A DNA stretch of 64,000 nucleotides from Bacteroidota bacterium (lineage in GTDB: Bacteria; Bacteroidota; Bacteroidia; Chitinophagales; Saprospiraceae), in assembly GCA_963169455.1 (NCBI GenBank), contig CAUJDW010000162.1, forward strand, positions 20,357 to 84,356, written 5' to 3'. The notes beneath the pieces were generated by a model. It was not told the DNA's origin and did no database searches. It worked only from the letters and a program-made list of their open reading frames with translations. Positions within the stretch are counted from its first letter, which is position 1. Each line of letters opens with the position of its first letter. Both the position numbers and the translations under genes were made by a program. This document shows, one piece after another, positions 1 through 8,296 of the stretch.

Positions 1-39
1 GGTTATTTTGATTTGGAAATAAAAAAGGCATTTTCTTTT

Positions 40-582
40 TCATTTCATTCTAATCAAAATCACCCCCGCCGGAATCACCGTCAGCCCCCCGATCGCCGCC
101 ACCGGCCAATTCAATCCCAGGGCATCCGCGATAATGCCGGTGAGCAGGGCGCCGATGGCGTAGCCCAGGCCGCGCCACAGGCGGAACACGCCGATGCTCT
201 CAGCCCGTTGCTGCGGGTGGGTATAGTCGGCAATGGCCGCCAGGAAGGTAGGGTAAACGATGGCTGTGCCCAGGCCGAGCAGGGCGGAAAGGCTGATCAA
301 TTGCCAGTTGGTTGTTGCAGGGATAAATAACAGTAGCGCCAGCCCCCGCATCAGCATACCCCAGAACAGCATTTTATTTTTGTCCAGGTGATCGGCCAGC
401 TTGCCGGTGAGCAACTGCCCCAGTCCCCAGACGATGGGGTAGATGGAAACCTCCATGCCGCCGACAAATGCGTTGATGCATAGGTGCAGAAAGGGCCGCG
501 GCCAGTCACGGGCTGACTCGCCTTGATTTTGCCAGGGTTCAGTCAGCTCGTGACGCGCAACACCACCACCTTCTGCGCACAA
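40..582 (-). pseudogene. 5'-truncated MFS transporter (C-terminal half)
   Basis: The translation matches the second six-helix half of a major facilitator superfamily transporter: a helix with WGLGQLLTGKLAD, then MLFWGMLMRGLALLLF, LSALLGLGTAIVYP and a final helix near the C-terminus. The family is about 400 residues, but only about 140 look homologous. The N-terminal helices are absent, and the first 40 codons of the open frame overlap the end of the upstream DUF364 gene and look non-homologous. The frame opens with TTG; the first ATG lies at 456, inside the domain. I read it as a deletion remnant joined to the neighbouring gene. A functional half-transporter is unlikely but not excluded. Confidence 0.7.
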
Positions 583-1349
583 TACCGGAACAAATGATAC
601 CCCGCCCCGCCTTCAGCGACCACCTGCATCATCTTTTCTCCATCGGTAACGCGGGTGGCGCCAACGATATCCGCCTTCTTCTCGAATAACAAGTCGGGGA
701 TAAAACTGCTGGTAGGGCCGGTGAGTACAACAGTACTGTTTTCCGGTATCAGCTCAAGCAGGCCGTCGAGGCTGCGGTTGGCCATGGTGGAGCCGGTGAT
801 GATCACAATGTCAGATTCCGCCAGTACCCGGCCGGCCTCAGCGGCGGGCACGAAATAATGGCGGTCTTCGGGCGACAGGGCATCGGGGTTCAGTTCCAGC
901 ACCTGAAAAGGGGCGCCGGATTCCTTTAACCTCCGGATGTAGGACCGGAAAGCCCCTACCACCGTTACTTTCCGCTGCCCGGAAATGTCCAGGAAATCAA
1001 AAGGGTCTTTGTTTTCAAAGAGGTGGTAATGTTCCGAAGTCATCACGCTGGAGGAAAGCGCATTCAGGACGGCCACTTTCAGGCTGTCGCGAAACTGGCT
1101 GTGGTTGTCGCCGAAAAACAACTCCCTGACCGTTTGGCCCACAATATTTGCGGGCGTGAACGGCCCGAATTCGCGCCGGCCATACTGCCAGGCGGACGCC
1201 TTATTGGCATGCGTGCTGGCGATGCCGTAGGCCTGGCCGGACAATTTTACACCGGTCAGGAAAGCGCCGATGCGCACGGCTTCTATTTTGATCTTGTCCG
1301 GTTCAAAGCCGAATCGGCGGACGAGGATTTCCAGGGTTTTATCGATCAT
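543..1349 (-). CDS. DUF364/DUF4213 family protein (putative heavy-metal chelation family)
   Basis: About 268 residues. The C-terminal half carries a Rossmann-like pattern with SDIVIITGSTMANRSLDGLL followed by a glycine-rich stretch, typical of the DUF364 domain. The N-terminal part, beginning MIDKTLEILVRRFG, resembles the DUF4213 domain that normally precedes it. Family members have been proposed to bind metals or metallo-ligands, but no reaction is established. I chose the ATG at 1349 because the longer frame to 1382 starts with TTG. The 3' end overlaps the open frame of a truncated MFS gene, which suggests a deletion brought them together. Function beyond family membership is unknown. Confidence 0.7.
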   Translation of the reverse strand: MIDKTLEILVRRFGFEPDKIKIEAVRIGAFLTGVKLSGQAYGIASTHANKASAWQYGRREFGPFTPANIVGQTVRELFFGDNHSQFRDSLKVAVLNALSSSVMTSEHYHLFENKDPFDFLDISGQRKVTVVGAFRSYIRRLKESGAPFQVLELNPDALSPEDRHYFVPAAEAGRVLAESDIVIITGSTMANRSLDGLLELIPENSTVVLTGPTSSFIPDLLFEKKADIVGATRVTDGEKMMQVVAEGGAGYHLFRYCAQKVVVLRVTS

Positions 1350-1408
1350 GCTTCCCGTTTTAAAAAAGCTATCCTGCGACAAGCCGGAAAATTAAAGGGA
1401 AAATTTGT

Positions 1409-1538
1409 AACTATTCAGTTTGGAATGCGGGCCTGTGGCCCGCGAAATGATAATCAGGGAGCCTTTGGATGGGCTTTGCCTGCGGCCCGGGGCGCAGGCC
1501 CGCGTTCCAGATTGCAACAAAGGAGCCCTAAATAGTTT
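1409..1538. repeat. GC-rich inverted-repeat intergenic element, copy 1
   Basis: Arms GGAATGCGGGCCTG (1422-1435) and CAGGCCCGCGTTCC (1495-1508) are inverted copies with one mismatch. They are flanked by AACTATTCAG on the left and CTAAATAGTT on the right, so the whole 130-bp unit has imperfect terminal inverted repeats. A related copy lies at 6721-6840, and fragments lie near 39011 and 63597-63828. It contains no gene. The structure resembles a small non-autonomous mobile element (MITE) or a REP-type repeat; which of these is inference. Confidence 0.7.
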
Positions 1539-1600
1539 CGAAAATTTGTTGTAACTCCCGTATTTTTATAGGCAGCCGAAAAATTTAACACCCATCCCCC

Positions 1601-3211
1601 ATGTGCATTTTACTTTACCTGTCCATGCTTCCCGCATGGTTTTTCGGGGAGCCTGCGCCGGCCGCCGGGCATCCTTCCGGCATCGTGGAGATATGCGACA
1701 ATGGCCTGGATGACGATGCCGACGGCCTGATCGACCTGAATGACCCGGATTGCGGCTGCCCTCTGGTTGAGCCCGTTTCCCTCATTCCCAACCCCTCCTT
1801 TGAAGGCCAGGAATGCTGTCCGTCCAACCGCTCGCAAATGGATTGCGCAGCCGGCTGGATACAGGCCTCCACGCCTACTACCGATTACCTGCACAGCTGT
1901 GGCTGGATGGGCTGGGAAGACCTGCCTGTGCCCCTGCCCCTGCCCGACGGGGAAGGCTGCATGGGTTTTCGCGACGGGCGCGCGGGCGGCGGCTTCGGCC
2001 AGGAACAACCGCAGCCCAACTGGAAGGAATACGCCGGCGCCTGCCTGACGGCTCCGCTGCGGGCCGGCGTGTACTACCGCTTCGAATTTTTCATCGGCTT
2101 CACCCACCGGGAAAATTCTCCGCCCACCATCCTGTCCTTTTTCGGCGCCACCGACTGCGCCGCACTGCCTTTTGGCGAGGGGCGGGCCGATTTCGGCTGC
2201 CCCACCAACGGCCCCGGCTGGATGCAGCTGGGCTCCGTGCCTATTCAGGGCGTCAACCAATGGAAAAAAGAGGAGATCAGCTTCACCCCGCCCGTCGATA
2301 TTTACGCCATCGCCATCGGCCCGAATTGTACCGAGAACCCTGCCGATGTTAGCTACTACTACTTCTTCGACAACCTGGTGCTGGCCGAACAGAAGGAGTT
2401 CGAATTCCAGGTAAGTGCAGTCGATAACCCCTGTTCCGAAACTTTTTCCCTGCGCATTCCCTACAGAGATACGCTTCAGTACCAGTGGTATAAAGACGGC
2501 ATAGCCCTGCCTGGAGAGACGGCCCCCGAACTGGAGGTGGCGGGGCAGCCGGGCAACTACCAGGTGCGGCTTCTGGGGCCCGGCAGTTGCCGCGTCACCA
2601 AAATCTATCAGTACAGGATACCTGTGATCAAATCGGAGGCAAGCGCCAGCGTGTGCTATGGGGAGCCCTATGCTTTCGGCTCCAGGATGCTGAGGGAAAG
2701 CGGGGTGTATTACGACACCCTCAGGACGGCCGAAAACTGCGACAGTATCGTCCGGCTAAGCCTGGAGGTGTTGGAGGAAATAAGGGATACCGTATCTGCC
2801 CGGATATTTGAGGGCGAGCATTTCAGGGTGGGCCCCAACCGCTATTCCAGGCCCGGCAGCTATACGGCCGTGCTGCCCTCCCGTCAGGGCTGCGACAGCC
2901 TGGTGCATCTGATCCTGGACACGTACAAGCTTTACATCCCCAACGCCTTCTCTCCGAACGGCGACGGGCGCAACGACACCTTCGGGCTATTTGGCGGCGA
3001 GGGGCTGCAGGAGGTGCTCCGGCTGCGGGTCTTCGACCGCTGGGGAGGCCTCGTCTTCGAATCGGCCGGCCAGGGCGGGCTGCAGCAGGCCTGGGACGGA
3101 ACGGTGGGCGGGCGGGCCGCCGCGCCGGGCAATTACGCCTATCAGGCCATCATCCTTTTCGATGACGGGAAGGAACGGGAGGTTGCCGGTTCGGTAGCCC
3201 TGCTCAGGTGA
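1601..3211 (+). CDS. secreted protein with gliding-motility-type (T9SS) C-terminal domain
   Basis: A 536-residue protein with an N-terminal hydrophobic leader. A short segment rich in aspartate and asparagine follows (CDNGLDDDADGLIDLNDPDC), common at the start of secreted Bacteroidota proteins. The middle is cysteine- and tryptophan-rich with two repeats containing NCDSIV/GCDSLV. The last 85 residues (YIPNAFSPNGDGRNDTF, VFDRWGGLVFES, then the GNYAYQ strand) match the gliding motility-associated C-terminal domain that directs export by the type IX system. It is therefore expected at the cell surface or in the medium. The region around residues 60-260 looks like a carbohydrate-binding or jelly-roll fold, but I cannot name a family or an enzyme activity. 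Confidence 0.85.
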   Translation: MCILLYLSMLPAWFFGEPAPAAGHPSGIVEICDNGLDDDADGLIDLNDPDCGCPLVEPVSLIPNPSFEGQECCPSNRSQMDCAAGWIQASTPTTDYLHSCGWMGWEDLPVPLPLPDGEGCMGFRDGRAGGGFGQEQPQPNWKEYAGACLTAPLRAGVYYRFEFFIGFTHRENSPPTILSFFGATDCAALPFGEGRADFGCPTNGPGWMQLGSVPIQGVNQWKKEEISFTPPVDIYAIAIGPNCTENPADVSYYYFFDNLVLAEQKEFEFQVSAVDNPCSETFSLRIPYRDTLQYQWYKDGIALPGETAPELEVAGQPGNYQVRLLGPGSCRVTKIYQYRIPVIKSEASASVCYGEPYAFGSRMLRESGVYYDTLRTAENCDSIVRLSLEVLEEIRDTVSARIFEGEHFRVGPNRYSRPGSYTAVLPSRQGCDSLVHLILDTYKLYIPNAFSPNGDGRNDTFGLFGGEGLQEVLRLRVFDRWGGLVFESAGQGGLQQAWDGTVGGRAAAPGNYAYQAIILFDDGKEREVAGSVALLR

Positions 3212-3244
3212 GTTGAGGCTGCCCTGGAAGGGAAAACGGGCTCT

Positions 3245-3622
3245 TTACCGGGCGGACTGTATCTTAAACAACATCAGCCTGGCGATATTCTCTGCCCGGG
3301 TGCGGGCTTCGGCGGCATTTTCCCCTTCAAACAATTCGTCGAGGGTTTCATGGAAAAGCCGGAGCCATTCTGAAAATTCAGCCTCTGTAAGGGGCGTAAT
3401 CCGGCTCAGCTCGATGTGTTTTATCATCGGGTTCCCCTGATAGGATTGCTCCCCCAGCAGAATGCTGCTCCAGAAGGAATACATCCTGGGCAGGTGGTGC
3501 GGCCAGTCAACCTTTGCCACGTCCGTAAAAATATAGCCAAGCGTCAGGTTCCTTTTTACCTTTTCGTAAAAAGTGTCCACCAGGGTTTCCACGTCATCCC
3601 GGCTTTCAATATCTGGTTTCAT
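3245..3622 (-). CDS. group III truncated haemoglobin
   Basis: 125 residues, the normal size for truncated haemoglobins. It begins with a helix containing DVETLVDTFYEKVKRN. It has the tryptophan/tyrosine pocket pattern DWPHHLPRMYSFWSSILLG and a following histidine in NPMIKHIEL that fits the haem-ligand position. These features match the group III (trHbP-type) family, which binds oxygen or nitric oxide in the cytoplasm; physiological roles vary. It lies 43 bp downstream of the sugar mutarotase gene on the same strand, so it could be the last gene of the fucose transcript. Any link to fucose oxidation is only positional. Confidence 0.85.
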   Translation of the reverse strand: MKPDIESRDDVETLVDTFYEKVKRNLTLGYIFTDVAKVDWPHHLPRMYSFWSSILLGEQSYQGNPMIKHIELSRITPLTEAEFSEWLRLFHETLDELFEGENAAEARTRAENIARLMLFKIQSAR

Positions 3623-3665
3623 TAGCCTTTTTTTACCTGATAAACGAATGGCGGCGCCCGGCCGT

Positions 3666-4004
3666 TCAGGGTTCCAACTTAAAAATGCGCTCCATGCGCA
3701 CCCACTTCTCTCCTTCCTTTGCCCAGGGCAGCGCCTGCTGGAAAACGGCCATCAGGCTTTCCCATTCCTGGACTTTGGGGTTGTCCGCGTCCATCCGGGC
3801 CTTTCGTTCGAAGGAAAAGGATTCATCTGCTTCGATGATCATGAACAGGCGGTTGCCCGTCAGGTATATCTCCATGTCGGTGATGCCGGCATCGGTGATG
3901 CTTTTGATGATCTCCGGCCATACATTCCCGGGCGCGTGGTGCGCTTTGTAGGCTTCAATGAGGGCCGGTTCGTCTTTGAGGCCGAGGGCGAGGCAATAGC
4001 GCAT
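3666..4004 (-). CDS. L-rhamnose/L-fucose mutarotase family protein
   Basis: 112 residues, the usual size of the RhaM/fucose mutarotase family (dimeric alpha-beta barrel). The start MRYCLALGLKD, the AHH pair after the first helix, the strand MEIYLTGNRLFMIIEAD and the MERIFKLEP tail are family hallmarks. These enzymes interconvert alpha and beta anomers of 6-deoxyhexoses, supplying the anomer used by the dehydrogenase or isomerase. Its position between the FucP permease gene and the haemoglobin gene, near an SDR dehydrogenase and a lactonase, favours L-fucose over L-rhamnose as substrate. Confidence 0.85.
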   Translation of the reverse strand: MRYCLALGLKDEPALIEAYKAHHAPGNVWPEIIKSITDAGITDMEIYLTGNRLFMIIEADESFSFERKARMDADNPKVQEWESLMAVFQQALPWAKEGEKWVRMERIFKLEP

Positions 4005-4219
4005 CTGTTATTTATTTATTGGTTGCTGTGATTTTGCCGGCTAAAGCGTATGCTAACCATACAGCCATGAGGCTGCCCCGGAAAATCCAGGATGGGAATG
4101 GTGGAATGGCGCTATACGTGCCGGCGCATGAATCGGGATGCATTACCCCATTACTCCACCACTCCATCCCCTGGCAGCGAGGGCTTTCCGGGGCGCCCAA
4201 GCATTTATCCCACCTACCC

Positions 4220-5476
4220 TCACGCAGCCTGCACCCGCAGGCGGCGGGCGGCGAAGCCATAGAACGCCACCACTGCGAAACAGAACAGGGGAACGAAAAA
4301 AGCGTAGTGGATGCTGCCGGTGAGGTCCGACACCTTGCCCTGCAGGCCGGTCAGTACGGCGCCGCCCAGGATAGCCATGATGAGCCCCGAGCCGCCGATC
4401 TTGGTGTCCTGCCCCAGCCCGCGGAGCCCCAAGCCGTAAATGGTAGGGAACATCAGCGACATACATGCGGAAATGGCGACCAGCGCATAGACTGCCGTTT
4501 GCCCCCTGCCGAAGATCACCCCTGCCGTGAAGGCCATGGCCAGCAGCGCCATGGCCAGCAGCAGGCGCCTGGGTTCGATAAACCGCATGAGGAAGGTGCA
4601 GGCGAAACGGGAAGCCAGGAACAGGATCAGGGCAGCAAGGTAGTAGGAAGCAGCCTGATCCTCGTTGAGCTTCAGTTCCTGCATGACATAGCGGATGGTG
4701 AACGACCATACGCCGATCTGCGCCCCGACATAAAAAAACTGCGCCACCACGGCCCATACGTAATGAGGCCGCCGGATAAGCCGCCTGAATGCCGAAATGA
4801 AGTCGATGTTGTCGTCTTCATCCGATGCCTTCGGCATTTTGGTGAAGGCGATGGCCAGCCACAGGGCGAGCAGAAAAAAGGCGACGCCCACATAAGGGCC
4901 CATCACGGCGCCGAGTTCTTCCGCCTGAATGGCCTGCAGCTGTTCCGGGCTCATGGCTGCGCGCTGCGCCGCGTCGGCCTGGTTGAGGTTCGACAGAATG
5001 AAAAACTTGCTGAGCAGCACCCCGATGATGGAGCCGATCGGGTTAAAGGACTGGGCGAAGTTCAGGCGCCGCGTGCCCGTTTCCTCCGGCCCCATGGCGA
5101 TGATGTACGGATTGGCCGTCGTTTCCAGTATGGACAAGCCTCCGGCCAGGATGAACAGGGCCGTCAGGAAATGGCTGTAAACCATGGTCTGGCTGGCCGG
5201 GTAAAACAGCAGCGCCCCCGCGATGAACAAGCCCAGCCCGATCAGTACGCCGGCCTTGTACGTAAACTTTTTGATCAGGATGGCCGCCGGGATGGCCAGG
5301 CAGAAGTAAGCCCCGTAAAAGGCATACTGCACGAAGGCCGTCTGGTAGTCCGTCATGCTCATGATCCGCTTGAAGGCAGCCAGCAGGGTGTCGGTCATGT
5401 TGTTCGCCAGGCCCCACATGAGGAAGAGGCTGGTGATGAGGGCGAAGGGAAGCAGGGGTGTGTGTCTGGGTGTCAT
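4220..5476 (-). CDS. fucP: L-fucose:H+ symporter (MFS, FucP family)
   Basis: About 418 residues with 12 predicted membrane segments. FucP-family features are visible: FLMWGLANNMTDTLL in helix 1, LETTANPYI in the first half, LNFAQSFNPIGSIIG, then FCYVGAQ-like FFYVGAQIGVWSFTIRY in the second half and GLGQDTKIGGS near the end. E. coli FucP carries closely similar segments. It imports L-fucose with a proton across the inner membrane. The frame continues to a GTG at 5506; I prefer the ATG at 5476, eight residues before the first helix motif. It sits in a fucose oxidation cluster, with a repeat-containing gap before the SDR gene. Confidence 0.88.
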   Translation of the reverse strand: MTPRHTPLLPFALITSLFLMWGLANNMTDTLLAAFKRIMSMTDYQTAFVQYAFYGAYFCLAIPAAILIKKFTYKAGVLIGLGLFIAGALLFYPASQTMVYSHFLTALFILAGGLSILETTANPYIIAMGPEETGTRRLNFAQSFNPIGSIIGVLLSKFFILSNLNQADAAQRAAMSPEQLQAIQAEELGAVMGPYVGVAFFLLALWLAIAFTKMPKASDEDDNIDFISAFRRLIRRPHYVWAVVAQFFYVGAQIGVWSFTIRYVMQELKLNEDQAASYYLAALILFLASRFACTFLMRFIEPRRLLLAMALLAMAFTAGVIFGRGQTAVYALVAISACMSLMFPTIYGLGLRGLGQDTKIGGSGLIMAILGGAVLTGLQGKVSDLTGSIHYAFFVPLFCFAVVAFYGFAARRLRVQAA

Positions 5477-5537
5477 ATTGATGTATTGCTGTAAGTTGTT
5501 GGACACATTTATTGTTACTTATACTGCTTCGGAAATG

Positions 5538-5760
5538 CGGCGTCAATAGCATTGTTCCTGGGGCTAGGGGTATATTGTTGGATTGTTATATTGTTGGATT
5601 GTTATATTGTTGGATTGTTATATTGTTGGATTGTTATATTGTTCTGCTAAATATCTCCAGCTACTTATTGCCATTTGCCTTCCGGGTGGGCCGTTCTCTC
5701 CAAGCCATGTTTTCAGCCAGCGATATGACAATATGGCCATATAAGCATACTGAAAGGCAG
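5538..5760. repeat. dispersed repeat, copy A, with four 16-bp core units
   Basis: This 310-bp gap between the SDR and fucP genes contains no credible gene. From 5571 to 5634 the 16-bp unit TATATTGTTGGATTGT is repeated four times without error, followed by a partial unit. The flanks CGGCGTCAATAGCATTGTTC (left) and CTGCTAAAT (right) recur at 17850-17920, where the core is present only once. Around 5725-5745 lies GACAATATGGCCATATAA, related to the array at 17935-18016. The core behaves like a variable-number repeat within a dispersed element. Confidence 0.8.
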
Positions 5761-5817
5761 AGGCTCAGGGCGCGGCGCCTGGCCGGCCGGGAGCAGCGCA
5801 GCGCCTTTGCTCCGCCC

Positions 5818-6618
<801 letters not shown>

Positions 6619-6720
6619 TTAAAGGCGGCAGGGGGAGCCCTGCCTGCCATAAAAATCAGGAAAAGCGGCCGAATCCTGCTCAATACGGCCGTCTTTTTTT
6701 AAATTTTGGGAAAATTCCGG

Positions 6721-6840
6721 GGAATGCGGGCCTGCTGCCCTCGAGATGATAATCAAAGCGCCTTTGGAGAGGTATTACCGGCGTCGCGGGCCACAGGCCC
6801 GCGTTCCAAATAATGCAGCCAGGGAATCCTGGAATAGTTT
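6721..6840. repeat. GC-rich inverted-repeat intergenic element, copy 2
   Basis: It lies in the 264-bp divergent gap between the SDR and lactonase genes. Arms GGAATGCGGGCCTG (6721-6734) and CAGGCCCGCGTTCC (6794-6807) face each other across about 60 bp, and GGAATAGTTT closes the right end. The internal segment GATAATCA...GCGCCTTTGGA also aligns with the copy at 1409-1538. It must sit in or between the two divergent promoters, so it could affect expression. No other feature is visible in the gap. Confidence 0.7.
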
Positions 6841-6864
6841 CCATTTTTTTTAAAACCCCAACTC

Positions 6865-7692
6865 ATGATCATCGACGCGCATCAGCATTTCTGGAAATAC
6901 AACCCCCGACAGCACGCCTGGATCAGCGATGAAATGGCCGTGCTGAAGCAGGACTTTCTGCCTGTGCAGCTGAAATCGGTTTACCGGCAGTATGGCATCG
7001 GCGGCTGCGTGGCCGTGCAGGCCGATCAGTCGGAAGCGGAAACGGCATTCCTGCTCGGCCTGGCGGAACAGCATGATTTCATCAAAGGGGTGGTGGGCTG
7101 GGTGGACCTGCGGGCCGCCGATGTCGAAGAACGGCTGCAGTATTTCAGGGGCTTCACAAAGCTGAAGGGCTTCCGGCACATCGTTCAGGATGAGCCCGCC
7201 CCGGACTTTATGCTCCGGCCGGATTTCCAGCGGGGCCTGGCTTTGCTGCATCCGTACGGTTTCACCTATGACATCCTCATTTACCCCAGCCAGCTCGAAG
7301 CCGCGCTGAGGGTAGTAGAGCGTTTCCCGGGCCACCATTTCGTGATCGACCATATTGCAAAACCCGACATCCGGACGGGACAGATGGGAACCTGGGCGGA
7401 ATACATGAAGGCCATTGCCGCCAACCCCCGGGTTTTCTGCAAGATATCAGGCCTGGTTACCGAAGCCGACTGGCGCCACTGGACGGTGGAAAGCTTTTTC
7501 CCCTATCTGGATATCGTTTTTGAAGCCTTCGGAACCGAGCGGCTGATGTTCGGCTCCGACTGGCCGGTATGCCTGCTGGCCGCCGATTACGGGCAGGTGA
7601 AGGGCATCCTGGAACGATATGCAGAACCACTCTCGGGCTGGGAAAAGGCGGGGATATGGGGTGGAAACGCAGCAGCTTTTTACGGGCTGTAA
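6865..7692 (+). CDS. amidohydrolase-family lactonase, probable L-fuconolactonase
   Basis: 275 residues of the amidohydrolase-2 (TIM-barrel) family. Visible motifs are IIDAHQHFW at the N-terminus, GFRHIVQDEP, HHFVIDHIAKPDI and LMFGSDWPVCLL, which supply the metal/catalytic His and Asp residues. This family includes L-rhamnono- and L-fuconolactonases that open the sugar-acid lactone. Its divergent position from an SDR dehydrogenase next to FucP and a mutarotase makes L-fucono-1,5-lactone the likely substrate. The following fuconate dehydratase and later enzymes are not in this window. Confidence 0.85.
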   Translation: MIIDAHQHFWKYNPRQHAWISDEMAVLKQDFLPVQLKSVYRQYGIGGCVAVQADQSEAETAFLLGLAEQHDFIKGVVGWVDLRAADVEERLQYFRGFTKLKGFRHIVQDEPAPDFMLRPDFQRGLALLHPYGFTYDILIYPSQLEAALRVVERFPGHHFVIDHIAKPDIRTGQMGTWAEYMKAIAANPRVFCKISGLVTEADWRHWTVESFFPYLDIVFEAFGTERLMFGSDWPVCLLAADYGQVKGILERYAEPLSGWEKAGIWGGNAAAFYGL

Positions 7693-7760
7693 TTCCATGC
7701 CGGGCGCTGACGGGCGTCATTGCATTTGCCCCGGCTGCATCCGTATATTGATAATAAAAA

Positions 7761-8261
7761 ATGCGGTTCTCCAACCTCTTGTTGTTTGCAGCCATGCTTA
7801 TGCTCACCCCAAAACAGGACGCCATGAAACTATCAAGTGATGTTTTTGTCAACAACGGGGCTATCCCGAAAAAGTACACCTGCGACGGGCTCAACGTCAA
7901 TCCCCCGCTCCGGATCGAGCACGTGCCCGACAAAGCCCGTAGCCTGGCCCTCGTGGTCGACGACCCCGACGCTCCGATGGGGACCTGGGATCACTGGGAA
8001 GTGTGGAATATCATGCCCAAAACTACCACCATCGCTGAAAATTCCGTGCCCGGAACGGAGGGGAAGAACAGCTGGGGGCAACGCGCCTATGGCGGCCCCT
8101 GCCCGCCCCGGGGCACGCATCGCTATTTCTTCAAACTCTACGCCCTCGACACGGAGCTGAAACTGGCCGCCAGCACTGACAAAAAAACCCTGGAAAGAGC
8201 CATGGAAGGCCACATCCTGGCCAAAGCGGAACTGATCGGGCTGTACCAGCGCAGCCGTTGA
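7761..8261 (+). CDS. YbhB/YbcL-family Raf-kinase-inhibitor-like (PEBP) protein
   Basis: 166 residues with the bacterial phosphatidylethanolamine-binding protein pattern: IPKKYTCDGLNVNPPLRI, LVVDDPDAPMGTWDHWEVWNI, YGGPCPPRGTHRYFFKLYALD. An N-terminal hydrophobic stretch of about 20 residues suggests export. Bacterial members are structurally defined but mostly without an assigned ligand. It stands alone between the lactonase and the convergent GH3-fusion gene, 68 bp downstream of the lactonase. Family assignment is firm; role is unknown. Confidence 0.88.
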   Translation: MRFSNLLLFAAMLMLTPKQDAMKLSSDVFVNNGAIPKKYTCDGLNVNPPLRIEHVPDKARSLALVVDDPDAPMGTWDHWEVWNIMPKTTTIAENSVPGTEGKNSWGQRAYGGPCPPRGTHRYFFKLYALDTELKLAASTDKKTLERAMEGHILAKAELIGLYQRSR

Positions 8262-8296
8262 GTTTTGTAAAAAAAGGCAAGCACAGGCCGGGCGCT

